This document shows, in pieces, positions 34,700 to 43,319 of a stretch of DNA of 64,000 bases. Each line of letters starts with the position of its first letter. The first letter of the stretch is position 1. The DNA lies in assembly GCA_047605605.1 (NCBI GenBank), contig JASGFG010000004.1, positions 1 to 64,000 on the forward strand. Direction: 5' to 3'. A program made the position numbers and the translations under genes. Source of the stretch: JAATGA01 sp047605605. Its GTDB lineage: Bacteria > Pseudomonadota > Alphaproteobacteria > Rhodobacterales > Rhodobacteraceae. The notes beneath the pieces were generated by a model that was not told where the DNA came from, did not search any database, and worked only from the letters and a program-made list of their open reading frames with translations.

Positions 34700-35746
34700 T
34701 CAGGCCTGGCGGAGCAGCAGGCAGTCCTGCGCGTCAAAGGAAACAAAGACGGGCGTGCCATCGGCGATCAGTCCCGCGCGGGCGGGACCGTAGATCATGA
34801 AGGTCTTTCCGGTCCCAAGGGCCGCAGTATAAAGTGCCCGGTCGCCGGAATAGGTGGAATTGACCACGGTCGCAGGCAGCGACACCGCCCCGCCCGCATC
34901 CGGCGTGGGGGCAAGCCGAACATCCTCGGGCCGCACCATCAGTGTCGCCGCCCGGTCGGGCCCCGCCTCGGGCAGCGGGATCGTCAGCCCCTCGGCCCGG
35001 AAGGCGCCATTGGCCACCTGCCCGTCGACCATGTTCGATTTGCCGATGAACCCGGCGACGAACCGGCTTTCGGGCTGGCGATACAGCGACAGGGCGGTGC
35101 CGTATTGCTCGATCCGGCCGTGGTTCATCACGGCGATGCTGTCGGACATGTGCATCGCCTCTTCCTGGTCGTGGGTCACGTTGATGAAGGTGGTGCCCAG
35201 ACGGCGGTGGATGTCGCGCAGCTCCTCCTGCAGGTCGAAGCGCAGCTTCTTGTCCAGCGCCGACATCGGCTCGTCCAGCAGCAGCAGGTCGGGCTTGAAG
35301 ACCAGCGCCCGAGCCAGCGCCACGCGCTGTTGCTGACCGCCCGAAAGCTCGGCCGGTTTGCGGGCGGCGAATTTGCCCAGCTGCACCAGATCCAGCATTT
35401 CGGCCACCCGCTCGGCGATCTCGGCCCGCGGGCGGCGACGCACCTTCAGCGGATAGGCGATGTTGTCGGCGACGGTCATGTGCGGAAACAGCGCATAGCC
35501 CTGAAACACCAGACCAAAGTTCCGCCGCTCAGGCGACAGCGTGGTGATGTCGCGACCGTCCATCAGGATCCGGCCCGTGGTCACGGGTTCGAATCCGGAC
35601 AGGATTCGCAGCAGCGTGGTCTTGCCCGACCCCGAAGGCCCCAGCAGCGTGACGAACTCGCCCTTGCGGACGGAAAGCGACACGTCGAACAGGGCCTGCG
35701 TGGCGCCGTAGTGTTTGTTGACCGACTGGATTTCGATAAAGGACAT
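34700..35746 (-). CDS. Spermidine/putrescine-type ABC transporter ATPase (PotA-like)
   Basis: About 348 residues. Walker A LLGPSGSGKTTLLRILSG, signature LSGGQQQRVALARAL, Walker B LLLLDEPMSALDKKLR, C-terminal TOBE domain about 270-345. Belongs to the MOI/PotA group. Spaced 12 bp from the permease upstream. Substrate is likely a polyamine or other cationic amine, inferred from cluster content. Confidence 0.9.
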   Translation of the reverse strand: MSFIEIQSVNKHYGATQALFDVSLSVRKGEFVTLLGPSGSGKTTLLRILSGFEPVTTGRILMDGRDITTLSPERRNFGLVFQGYALFPHMTVADNIAYPLKVRRRPRAEIAERVAEMLDLVQLGKFAARKPAELSGGQQQRVALARALVFKPDLLLLDEPMSALDKKLRFDLQEELRDIHRRLGTTFINVTHDQEEAMHMSDSIAVMNHGRIEQYGTALSLYRQPESRFVAGFIGKSNMVDGQVANGAFRAEGLTIPLPEAGPDRAATLMVRPEDVRLAPTPDAGGAVSLPATVVNSTYSGDRALYTAALGTGKTFMIYGPARAGLIADGTPVFVSFDAQDCLLLRQA

Positions 35747-35758
35747 GGGGCGGCTCCG

Positions 35759-36544
35759 TCAGTTGCGGCGCGGGGGGGCGGTGCGGTCCTGCATCCACCG
35801 GACGGCCAGCAGGAACAGCAGGCTGACCAGCGACAGCAGCAGCGCGACCACCACGATCGTGGGCTGAAGCCGGTCGCGCAGACCTGCGAAAAGGGCGATG
35901 GGAAGCGTGGTCGATTCCGGCGCGGCAAGAAACAGCGCCACCACAACCTCGTCGAACGAGGTGATGAAGGCGAAAAGCGCCCCCGCGAGGAACCCCGGCG
36001 CGGCAAGCGGCAGCGTGACATGCCGGAACCTGTGCAACCGCGACGCGCCCATCGAGGCCGCCGCCTGATCCAGCGCCGGGTCCAGCCCCCGCAGCGAGGT
36101 CATCACCGACAGGAAAACCAGCGGCGCGCCCAGGATCGCATGGGCCAGCACCAGCGACAGATAGCTGCCCGAGATGCCGGCCCGGCCAAAGGCATAGGCA
36201 AAGGCCACCGCCACCACGATGCTGGGAATGACCAGCGGCGAGACGAACAGCGCCGACAGCACCACCTGCATCCACCGCCCGGTCAGGATCACCCCGGTCG
36301 CGGCAAGACCGCCCACCAGAACCGCCAGCGCCATCGCGCCGATGGCCACGCGCACGCTGTTCAGGATCGCATTCGTCCATGTCGGCTGGCCGAAGACCTC
36401 GGCGAACCAGCGGAAGGTGAAGCCTTCCATCGGATAGGTCAGGAAGGAACTGGTGTTGAAGGCCAGCGGCAGCACCAGCAGCAGCGGCAGCGCCAGAAAG
36501 GCCAGAGCCACGGTAATGCTGGTCCAATAGATCGCGCGCGACAT
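35759..36544 (-). CDS. PotC-like ABC permease
   Basis: About 261 residues, six membrane helices. EAA-loop region DQAAASMGASRLHRFRHVTLPLAAPG is clear. Start at MSRAIYW, almost abutting the stop of the other permease gene. Pairs with the PotB-like subunit. Confidence 0.9.
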   Translation of the reverse strand: MSRAIYWTSITVALAFLALPLLLVLPLAFNTSSFLTYPMEGFTFRWFAEVFGQPTWTNAILNSVRVAIGAMALAVLVGGLAATGVILTGRWMQVVLSALFVSPLVIPSIVVAVAFAYAFGRAGISGSYLSLVLAHAILGAPLVFLSVMTSLRGLDPALDQAAASMGASRLHRFRHVTLPLAAPGFLAGALFAFITSFDEVVVALFLAAPESTTLPIALFAGLRDRLQPTIVVVALLLSLVSLLFLLAVRWMQDRTAPPRRN

Positions 36545-36545
36545 T

Positions 36546-37724
36546 TCAGACCGCCTTTCTGGGCCGCGCCGCCATTCGGCGCAGCGCCCCATAGATCGCC
36601 AGCAGCACCAGAATGCCGCCCAGAAGCAGCACCGACAGGGTCGAGGCCATGCCCCAGTTCAGCGACTTCTTGACGAAATCGGCGATATACCACGACAGCA
36701 TCTGATCCCCCGGGCCCCCGGTCAGCGCGGGCGTGACATAGAAGCCCAGCGACAGGATAAAGACCGTGCCGCCGCCGACGATCACGCCGCGCAGGCTTTG
36801 CGGGAAATAGACCCGCAGAAAGGTTTCCACGCCCCCTGCCCCCAGACTGCGCGAGGCCTGGGCCTGCGCGGCGGGAATGGTGCGCATCACGTTCATCATC
36901 GGGATAATGGCAAAGGGCAGCAGCACATGGGTCATCGCAACCAGCGTGCCGAACCTGTTGAAGATCAGCTGCAACGGCTCGGCAATGACCCCCAGCCAGA
37001 TCAGCAGGGTGTTGATCAGCCCGTTGGTCTGCAACAGCACCACCCAGGCCGTCGTGCGCACCAGAATGGATGTCCAGAAGCTGAGCAGCACCACCGTCAG
37101 GATCAGCGTGCTGAACCGGCGCGACCCGTTCGCCACGCCATAGGCCAGCGGATAGCCCAGAAGCAGCGTCATCGCCGTGACCTGAAGCGCGATGACCAGC
37201 GTGCGCAGCATGATCTGCAAATAGATGTCGTCGCCCTTGGCGATATGCAGCGACCCGTCCGGCCCCGGTTTCAGCCCGGTTGCCTTCTGGAAATGCCGCC
37301 ACGAGATCGGGCTGGCGTTGCGGTCGATCACATCCCAGTATTTCGGCTCGGCCCAGCGTTTGTCGAAGGCGACAAGACCTTCCATCGTGGGCGGTATGGT
37401 CGCGGCCTTGCGGCTGGTCTCCAGCGCGAGCGAGCGGAACCCCGACAGTTCCTGATTGAGAAGGCGCGCGGTTTCCCCCTGCTGGCGCCCATCCTGCGCC
37501 GACAGGTCCGACAGCAGCGCCGCCGCGCGGGCATCGGGATCGGCCGATTGACCGGCGGCGCGCAGGGCGGGAAAGCGGTCGCTCAGCGCCCGGTTGTCCA
37601 GGCTCAGCGAGGCGATGGACCCCAAGGGGATCAGATAGACAAGGATATAGACGGCAAGCGGCAGCACCAGCAGCACAAGGGCTGCAAGGCGCCCGCCATG
37701 CGCCCTTTGCGGCGAACTCGGCAT
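36546..37724 (-). CDS. PotB-like ABC permease with a large first periplasmic loop
   Basis: About 392 residues against about 285 for E. coli PotB. TM1 at about 10-35 (LAALVLLVLPLAVYILVYLI) is followed by a hydrophilic stretch of roughly 140 residues before TM2 (MLRTLVIALQVTAMTLLLG). EAA-loop region is SRSLGAGGVETFLRVYFPQ. Such extended PotB proteins are known in alphaproteobacterial amine importers. I started at MPSSPQ because a hairpin occupies 37755-37788, upstream. Confidence 0.86.
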   Translation of the reverse strand: MPSSPQRAHGGRLAALVLLVLPLAVYILVYLIPLGSIASLSLDNRALSDRFPALRAAGQSADPDARAAALLSDLSAQDGRQQGETARLLNQELSGFRSLALETSRKAATIPPTMEGLVAFDKRWAEPKYWDVIDRNASPISWRHFQKATGLKPGPDGSLHIAKGDDIYLQIMLRTLVIALQVTAMTLLLGYPLAYGVANGSRRFSTLILTVVLLSFWTSILVRTTAWVVLLQTNGLINTLLIWLGVIAEPLQLIFNRFGTLVAMTHVLLPFAIIPMMNVMRTIPAAQAQASRSLGAGGVETFLRVYFPQSLRGVIVGGGTVFILSLGFYVTPALTGGPGDQMLSWYIADFVKKSLNWGMASTLSVLLLGGILVLLAIYGALRRMAARPRKAV

Positions 37725-37754
37725 CGGCCTGGCCTCGGGGTAAGGGATCGGGGG

Positions 37755-37788
37755 CCGCGCCCGCCTGGCCAAAGGGCGGCGGGCGCGG
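37755..37788 (-). terminator. Stem-loop between amine binding-protein gene and PotB-like gene
   Basis: CCGCGCCCGCC at 37755-37765 and GGCGGGCGCGG at 37778-37788 form a perfect 11-bp stem with a 12-base loop. It sits directly after the binding-protein stop. No U-tract. Confidence 0.65.
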
Positions 37789-37797
37789 GGGTCGGCG

Positions 37798-38832
37798 TCA
37801 GTGCGTGGCCCAGTTGTTCCAGCGCTCGGTCAGCTCGTCCTTGTGGTCGGTCCAGAAGGCATCGTCCATGAACAGCGAGTCCTTGATGTTCTCGCCCGCC
37901 GGAAGGTTCTTGGCCACCTCGGACGGCAACAGGCCCACCACTTCGGTATTCGTCGGCCCATAGGGCATCAGCGACGAGAATTTCGCCTGGTTCTCGGCGT
38001 TGTTGGCGACCTTGATGAAGGCCATCGCCTGATCCTTGAACGGCGAATTGGCGGGAACGGCCCAGGCGTCGATGTTGTAGATCTGGTTTGTCCAGACATA
38101 GGACAGCGGCTTGCCCTCCTTGGCGGCCATGATGATGCGCCCGTTATAGGCGGTGCTCATCGCCACGTTGTTCGCGGCCAGCCATTCGACCGGCTGCGAC
38201 CCGGCATCCCAGTATTGCAGTTCGCCCTTGATCTTGTCGAACTGGGCAAAGGCGCGGTCCACCCCTTCGGGCGTGGCCAGAACCTCATAGACCTGATCGG
38301 GCGGCACGCCGTCGGCCATCAGCGCATATTCCAGGTTCATCATCGGATCGTTCTTGATGCCGCGCTTGCCCGGAAACTTTTGCAGGTCGAAGAAATCGGC
38401 CCAGTTCTTCGGCCCTTCGGGAAAGGTTTCGGCGTTGAAGGCGAAACCGTTGCCGATCACCACGTTGCCCGCGCCGCAGGTGGTCACGGCTTCGGGCATC
38501 AGCGTGTCCTTGCCACCGATCGCGTCCCAGTCCAGCGGCTCCAGCAGGCCCTCGTCGCAGCCCAGTTGCAGCGTCGGACCGTCGGCGATCACCAGATCCC
38601 AGATGACATTGCCGGTATCGGCCATGGTTTTCAGTTCGGCCAGACCGCCCAGATAGGTGGTTTCGATGAATTTCAGCCCGCCCTGCTGGGCGGCGAACGG
38701 CTCGAAATAGGCGGCGCGCTGCGCATCCTGATAATTGCCGCCCCAGCCCGCGATGGTGAAATCGCGCGCGCCGGCAGATGTGGCGCAAAGCGCCATTGCG
38801 GCGCAGAATGGTGCCAGTTTCAGAAGTTTCAT
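37798..38832 (-). CDS. Spermidine/putrescine-type periplasmic binding protein
   Basis: About 344 residues. Signal peptide MKLLKLAPFCAAMALCATSAGA/RD, then FTIAGWGGNYQDAQRAAYF, a type 2 (PotD/AfuA-like) binding fold with NVIWDLVIADGPTLQLGCDEG and VPANSPFKDQAMAFIKV. Start behind GGGGAGGAAA. First gene of the importer operon, divergent from the XRE-cupin regulator. Ligand not determined. Confidence 0.88.
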   Translation of the reverse strand: MKLLKLAPFCAAMALCATSAGARDFTIAGWGGNYQDAQRAAYFEPFAAQQGGLKFIETTYLGGLAELKTMADTGNVIWDLVIADGPTLQLGCDEGLLEPLDWDAIGGKDTLMPEAVTTCGAGNVVIGNGFAFNAETFPEGPKNWADFFDLQKFPGKRGIKNDPMMNLEYALMADGVPPDQVYEVLATPEGVDRAFAQFDKIKGELQYWDAGSQPVEWLAANNVAMSTAYNGRIIMAAKEGKPLSYVWTNQIYNIDAWAVPANSPFKDQAMAFIKVANNAENQAKFSSLMPYGPTNTEVVGLLPSEVAKNLPAGENIKDSLFMDDAFWTDHKDELTERWNNWATH

Positions 38833-38943
38833 TTTCCTCCCCTTTGCCAGACGGGTTAACCAGCAAAAGGGCCGCCCATGCGGCCTGTCCTGCGGGCGCC
38901 GACCTCGCCTCCCAACGGCGGCCGGTGCATGTCTGACAGGGCT

Positions 38944-38985
38944 ATTTATGTCTTTGTTGAAATTATAGTCAAGAAATTTTAATAT
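38944..38985. promoter_or_regulatory. Overlapping divergent promoters for regulator and amine importer
   Basis: Plus strand: TTGAAA at 38957-38962, 17-base spacer, TAATAT at 38980-38985, reading into the regulator. Minus strand: TTGACT (AGTCAA at 38967-38972), 17-base spacer, ATAAAT (ATTTAT at 38944-38949), reading into the binding-protein gene. The two overlap, so regulator binding here can control both. The AT-rich block is flanked by GTCTTTGTT and AACAAA...AAGAC arms. Confidence 0.65.
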
Positions 38986-39038
38986 GACGATAAACAAATG
39001 AAGACCTGTGAAGCAATCTGGTGAAAGGTGTCCTTCGC

Positions 39039-39626
39039 ATGAATACCATGGCCCAGACGGCCCAAGATCCTCACCGAATCGGCGAGAGGCTGCGCCTGCG
39101 CCGCAAGGTGCGGGGCCTGTCGCTCAAACAGGTGGCCGAGAAGGCGGGGCTTTCGGTCGGCATGATCAGCCAGGTGGAACGCGGGCTGGCCGTGCCTTCC
39201 ATCAAGTCGATGCGGGCGATCTGCGATGCGCTGGAAATGCCGGTGATCTGGCTGTTCGAAGGGGGCGAGGATCAGGCGGCCGACGATGCCGACATCGTGG
39301 TGCGCGGCACGGCCCGGCGCGAGCTGTCCTATCAGGACGGCATCCTGCGCAAGGAAATCCTGACCCCCGACAACCAGCCGCAGATCCAGATGCTGCGCTT
39401 TCTGATGGAGCCGGGGGCGGATTCGGGCGAACCCTATTCCAACACCGAAGGCGGCAAATGCGGGCTGGTGCTGAAGGGCACGCTGGGGCTGGAACTGGAC
39501 GGCCGCGCCTTCACCATCCGCGAGGGCGACAGCTTTGCCTTCCCTTCGCAAAGCATGGTGCGGTTCTGGACCATGGGCGACACCGCCTGCGAGGTGATCT
39601 GGGTCGTCGCCCCCGCCACGGTCTAA
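39039..39626 (+). CDS. XRE-family regulator with C-terminal cupin domain (PuuR-like)
   Basis: About 195 residues: HTH_3 domain at about 10-70 (LSLKQVAEKAGLSVGMISQVERG), cupin_2 domain at about 110-190 (KCGLVLKGTLGLELDGRAFTI, GDSFAFPS). Same architecture as PuuR, which represses putrescine catabolism. Divergent from the amine importer. ATGs at 39039 and 39048 are both possible; the first has an AAAGGTG-like site. Confidence 0.9.
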   Translation: MNTMAQTAQDPHRIGERLRLRRKVRGLSLKQVAEKAGLSVGMISQVERGLAVPSIKSMRAICDALEMPVIWLFEGGEDQAADDADIVVRGTARRELSYQDGILRKEILTPDNQPQIQMLRFLMEPGADSGEPYSNTEGGKCGLVLKGTLGLELDGRAFTIREGDSFAFPSQSMVRFWTMGDTACEVIWVVAPATV

Positions 39627-39671
39627 CGGTCTTTCAGATTTGCTTTGCGCAGCGAGGAAATCTGCCGCGGC

Positions 39672-39803
39672 CCCGAGGCATGGGCGACCGCAGCCATTGC
39701 CTGCCGCCTGATCGAAACCGCGAAGCTCAACGCCACCGATCCCCGCGCCCGCATCCCGGACGACAAGATCACAAAGGTCGATGATCTGCCGCCGCGGCGC
39801 TGG
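39672..39803 (+). pseudogene. IS66-family transposase C-terminal fragment
   Basis: Reads EAWATAAIACRLIETAKLNA followed by DPRARIPDDKITKVDDLPP and RRW, close to the end of IS66 TnpC proteins (WA..ASLIETAKLN.VDP...L...I..Y.I..VDDLLPW). Only about 44 residues remain, with no start. It marks the border between the amine module and the pentulose module. Confidence 0.75.
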
Positions 39804-39900
39804 CTCGGTCAGCGGTCAGCCAGGACGCTTGCGAAACACGTCAGATGGTCCCAATCACTGGATCCTGACCCTGGATATTCCCAGTGGTCGCAAGAGGTCA
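39804..39900. other. Short non-coding gap before the araB stop
   Basis: About 100 bp with no clear terminator for the minus-strand araB operon and no recognisable IS end. Confidence 0.35.
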
Positions 39901-41499
39901 TTACCCCGCCGCCGCATCCGGTCTGGAGCTTTCGGCAAGACGCCGGTCACGCAGAAAGGGCAGCACGTCCGACACATCAACCGCACCTTTTTCCCCGAAG
40001 GCGAGATAGAGACGCCGATAGATCGACTTCAATCGTTCGTATGCGGCGCGGTTCTCGGGGCGCGGGCGGTAGATCACAGCCTCGTGGCACAGCCTTTCCT
40101 GTGCGGTTTCCAGATCGGGAACGGCACCTGCGGCAAGTGCGGCAAAGATACAGGCGCCCACCCCCACCGGCGGGGCGGCCGGCACATGGACATCGCGGTT
40201 CAGAACATCGGCATAGATCTGGTTCAGCACCGGATTCTTGCCCGGAATACCACCGGCATTGATGACACGGCGCACCTGCAGCCCGCCCTCTTCCATCCGG
40301 TCGTGAATGATGCCGACATGCATCGCCATCCCCTCGATCGCCGCGTGCAATTCATCCTGTGGCCCATGGTTCAGATCCCAGCCCAGCGTGACCGCCCCCA
40401 GGTCCGAGCGGACCAGAACGGTGCGATCACCATTGTCCCAGTTCAGCCGCATCAGCCCGGTGCCGCCGGGCCCGATCTTTTCCAGCCCCTGCGACAGGGC
40501 ACCGACGCTGGTGCCCGCGCGGCGTGCGATGGCCTCGAACACATCGCCCGTGGCGGACTGGCCAGCTTCGACCCCCGTGCGCCCCGGAAGAACCGACCCC
40601 GGCACCACACCGCAGAGGCCCGGCACCGGGCGATAATCTGCCCCGGCCACGGCGATGATGCAGGTCGAGGTGCCGACGATGTTGGAAATGTCGCCCGGTC
40701 CGGCCCCGGCGCCGATGGCATCCCAATGCGCGTCGAACGCCCCGACCGGCACGGGAATGCCCGGCTTCAGCCCAAGCCTTTCGGCCCAATAGGTCGAAAG
40801 CCGCCCCGCCAGATGGTCCGAGGTCAGATAACGCCCGCCCAGCCTTTCGTTGATACCGTCAAGCAGCGGGTCGACCTGGTTGAGAAAGTCCTGCGACGGC
40901 AGGCCGCCCCACTCCTTTCCCCACATCCATTTGTGACCCATGGCGCAGATGGACCGGGGCAGACCGGCAACTGAAGTGATGCCGCATAGAGTGGCCGCCA
41001 CCATGTCGCAATGTTCCAGCGCCGTGGCAAAACGCGCGCGCTTGTCTGGATTATGGCGCAGGAAATGAAGAACCTTGGCATAGCCCCATTCATGGGAATA
41101 GACGCCGCCGCACCAATCCAGCGCCTCGATCCCCATGGCGCGGGCAGCGCGGGTAATTTGCTCGGCTTCGGCATGGGCGCGGTGATCGCACCAGAGGTAG
41201 TAATCGCCCAGCGGACGCAACTGGTCATCGACCATGACGACCGAAGATCCGGTGGTGTCGCAGGCCAATGCCGCCACCTCATCCCCCCGCAGCCCGGCCT
41301 GCACCAGCGCGGCGCGGGTGGCACGGGCCAGACCGTTCATATGGTCGTCGTGCGATTGGCCCCCCAATAGCGGGTCCGAGGCAGACCGATTCAGGGGATA
41401 TTCCGCCGCTGCCGTGCCCAGATTGGCACCTGTGTCCGTATCCATCAGCGTGACGCGCACGCTCAAGGTTCCGAAATCAGCCCCTGCAACAATCGCCAT
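39901..41499 (-). CDS. araB: Ribulokinase (AraB-type FGGY kinase)
   Basis: About 532 residues. MAIVAGADFGTLSVRV is the AraB opening; CDTTGSSVVMVD, VGAFDAHWDAIGAG, VGTSTCIIAVAG and VINAGGIPGKNPVLNQIYADV are AraB motifs. Phosphorylates L-ribulose, and in known AraB enzymes also D-ribulose and xyluloses. An alternative GTG start at 41511 would overlap the araD stop (GTGA). The cluster has AraD but no AraA, so the ketose must come from transport or a polyol dehydrogenase. Confidence 0.9.
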   Translation of the reverse strand: MAIVAGADFGTLSVRVTLMDTDTGANLGTAAAEYPLNRSASDPLLGGQSHDDHMNGLARATRAALVQAGLRGDEVAALACDTTGSSVVMVDDQLRPLGDYYLWCDHRAHAEAEQITRAARAMGIEALDWCGGVYSHEWGYAKVLHFLRHNPDKRARFATALEHCDMVAATLCGITSVAGLPRSICAMGHKWMWGKEWGGLPSQDFLNQVDPLLDGINERLGGRYLTSDHLAGRLSTYWAERLGLKPGIPVPVGAFDAHWDAIGAGAGPGDISNIVGTSTCIIAVAGADYRPVPGLCGVVPGSVLPGRTGVEAGQSATGDVFEAIARRAGTSVGALSQGLEKIGPGGTGLMRLNWDNGDRTVLVRSDLGAVTLGWDLNHGPQDELHAAIEGMAMHVGIIHDRMEEGGLQVRRVINAGGIPGKNPVLNQIYADVLNRDVHVPAAPPVGVGACIFAALAAGAVPDLETAQERLCHEAVIYRPRPENRAAYERLKSIYRRLYLAFGEKGAVDVSDVLPFLRDRRLAESSRPDAAAG

Positions 41500-41507
41500 T
41501 GCCCTGC

Positions 41508-42197
41508 TCACTGACCATAGGTGGCGTTCACGCCATGTTTACGAAAGTAGTGGCAATCCAGCAGCGGCTGCGAGATCGGCGGGATCTGGGGGGCCAGCAT
41601 CAGCGTATGCCAGGCAAACTGCGCCGCGACCTCCAACATCAGCGCGTTGTTAACCGCTTCGGCCGGGGTGCGGCCCCAGACAAAGGGGCCGTGATTGGCC
41701 ACAAGAACGGCGGGCACCTGCAGGGGATCGCGGTCGCGAAAGGTCTCGACGATGACCCGGCCCGTTGCCTCGACATAATTCCCGGCGATTTCTTCCGGGG
41801 TCAGCGGGCGCGTGACCGGCACCTCGCCGTGAAAATAATCGGCATGGGTGGTGCCAAGGGGCGGGATCGAACGGCGGGCCTGCGCAAATATCGTCGCATA
41901 GGTGGAATGGGTGTGGATGACGCCGCCCACATCGGGAAAGGCGCGGTAGATCACCGCGTGCGTGGCCAGATCGGATGACGGCTTGAAGCGGTTGTCCAAC
42001 GCCACGCCATCGAGATCGGCAGGCACCATATCTTCTGGGCGCAGATCTTCATATGGCACGCCCGAGGGCTTGATCAGTATCCGGCCGCTGGCCCGGTCAA
42101 AGCCGCTGGCATTGCCAAAGGTCGAAATGACCAGACCGAGCCGAACCGTGGCAAGGTTCGCCTCATGGACGGAACGCCGAAGGTCTTCGATGGACAT
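41508..42197 (-). CDS. araD: L-ribulose-5-phosphate 4-epimerase
   Basis: Class II aldolase/adducin fold, 229 residues. TFGNASGFDRASGRILIKPSGVPYEDL, VIHTHSTYATIFAQARRSIPPLGTTHADYFHGEVPVT (in pieces: HTHSTYA zinc histidines and THADYF) and LVANHGPFVWG. Turns L-ribulose 5-P into D-xylulose 5-P. Upstream of araB by 8 bp in the same operon. Fuculose-phosphate aldolase and SgbE/UlaF are relatives, but the motifs favour AraD/SgbE/UlaF. Confidence 0.88.
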   Translation of the reverse strand: MSIEDLRRSVHEANLATVRLGLVISTFGNASGFDRASGRILIKPSGVPYEDLRPEDMVPADLDGVALDNRFKPSSDLATHAVIYRAFPDVGGVIHTHSTYATIFAQARRSIPPLGTTHADYFHGEVPVTRPLTPEEIAGNYVEATGRVIVETFRDRDPLQVPAVLVANHGPFVWGRTPAEAVNNALMLEVAAQFAWHTLMLAPQIPPISQPLLDCHYFRKHGVNATYGQ

Positions 42198-42233
42198 GAT
42201 CCACTCGCAGGAGAAAAGATATAGGTGAAGGGC

Positions 42234-42263
42234 GGGCCGCGCCGGGGAGTGGCAGCGCGGCCC
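42234..42263 (-). terminator. Stem-loop between pentulose binding-protein gene and araD
   Basis: GGGCCGCGC at 42234-42242 and GCGCGGCCC at 42255-42263 form a perfect 9-bp stem with a 12-base loop, just after the binding-protein stop at 42273. No U-tract on the minus strand. Confidence 0.65.
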
Positions 42264-42272
42264 GGCGACTGG

Positions 42273-43217
42273 TCAGCGCGGAGCCGTCCAGCCCTTGTAG
42301 CTGCCAAGGTTTTCCTTGGTGATCAGTTCCGGCTCCAGCAGAATGGTGGCGGGATCGGGCTTTTCGCCCTGCAACACCTTGTAGCCCATGTCCAGGGCCA
42401 TCCCGGCCATGACATAGGGATCCTGCGAGGCCGAGGCCTTGATCATCGAATCCCCGGCCAGAGCGGTCTCGATATCGGGCGCGCCATCGACTGCGGTGAT
42501 GATGAAGTTCGTCCGGCCCAGCTGTTTGGCGGCCAGTTCGGCGCCGATACCGGTCGGGTCGTTGATGGCGAAAACCGCGTCGATGCTGTCGAAACGGGTC
42601 AGCAGCGACTGCATCACGTTCAGGCCGCCGTCGCGCGAACCCTGACCGTTCTGGTCGTCCGACAGGATGGTGATGTCGGGATGCTGCGTCAGGACGTTCT
42701 TGCAGCCCGTCACCCGGTCGATGATCGACGAGGATTGTGGACCATTGATGATGATGACGTTACCTTTGCCGCCGATGGCATCGACGATGTACTGGCAGGC
42801 TTTCTCGCCTGCCTGGACGTTGTTGGTCATCACAGTGACGTCGGCGCCCGGTGCGGACACATCGAAAGCGGCGACGACGATGCCAGCGTCTTGCGCACGT
42901 TTGACGGCGGGGGCGATGGCGCTGGCATCGACCGCATTGAGCATGATGATATCAACGCCGGCGGCGATGAAGTTGTCGATCTGGCTGACCTGCTTGTTCA
43001 GGTCATAGTCGGCCGAGACGGACGTGACCTTCACATCGGGATTGATCTTTTTGGCCGCGTCCTCGATCCCCTTGATCGTCGCGACGAAGAACGGGTTGCC
43101 CAGCAGGCCGACCGAGATGCCGACGCTTTTCAGATCCTTGGCCGCGGCAGGCATGGCCAGCGAAAGCCCCATGACCGCCGTAAGGGCCGTCGTCATAAAC
43201 AGTTTGGTCACGCGCAT
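42273..43217 (-). CDS. CUT2-type sugar-binding periplasmic protein (pentulose module)
   Basis: About 314 residues, RbsB-like. Signal peptide LFMTTALTAVMGLSLAMPAAA/KD, then GISVGLLGNPFFVATIKG, QVSQIDNFIAAGVDIIMLN, VFAINDPTGIGAELAA. Start at MRVTKLF behind GGAGGATAGG. Ligand unknown; by context a pentose, pentulose or pentitol. Confidence 0.88.
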   Translation of the reverse strand: MRVTKLFMTTALTAVMGLSLAMPAAAKDLKSVGISVGLLGNPFFVATIKGIEDAAKKINPDVKVTSVSADYDLNKQVSQIDNFIAAGVDIIMLNAVDASAIAPAVKRAQDAGIVVAAFDVSAPGADVTVMTNNVQAGEKACQYIVDAIGGKGNVIIINGPQSSSIIDRVTGCKNVLTQHPDITILSDDQNGQGSRDGGLNVMQSLLTRFDSIDAVFAINDPTGIGAELAAKQLGRTNFIITAVDGAPDIETALAGDSMIKASASQDPYVMAGMALDMGYKVLQGEKPDPATILLEPELITKENLGSYKGWTAPR

Positions 43218-43319
43218 CCTATCCTCCATGTTCAGTGCGTGTCGTGAAGCCGGGTCAGGTTGGCGCGGACACACCGGCCTGCCCCGGATCGGGTGGTCTT
43301 CCGATGGCTGGATCGCCCG

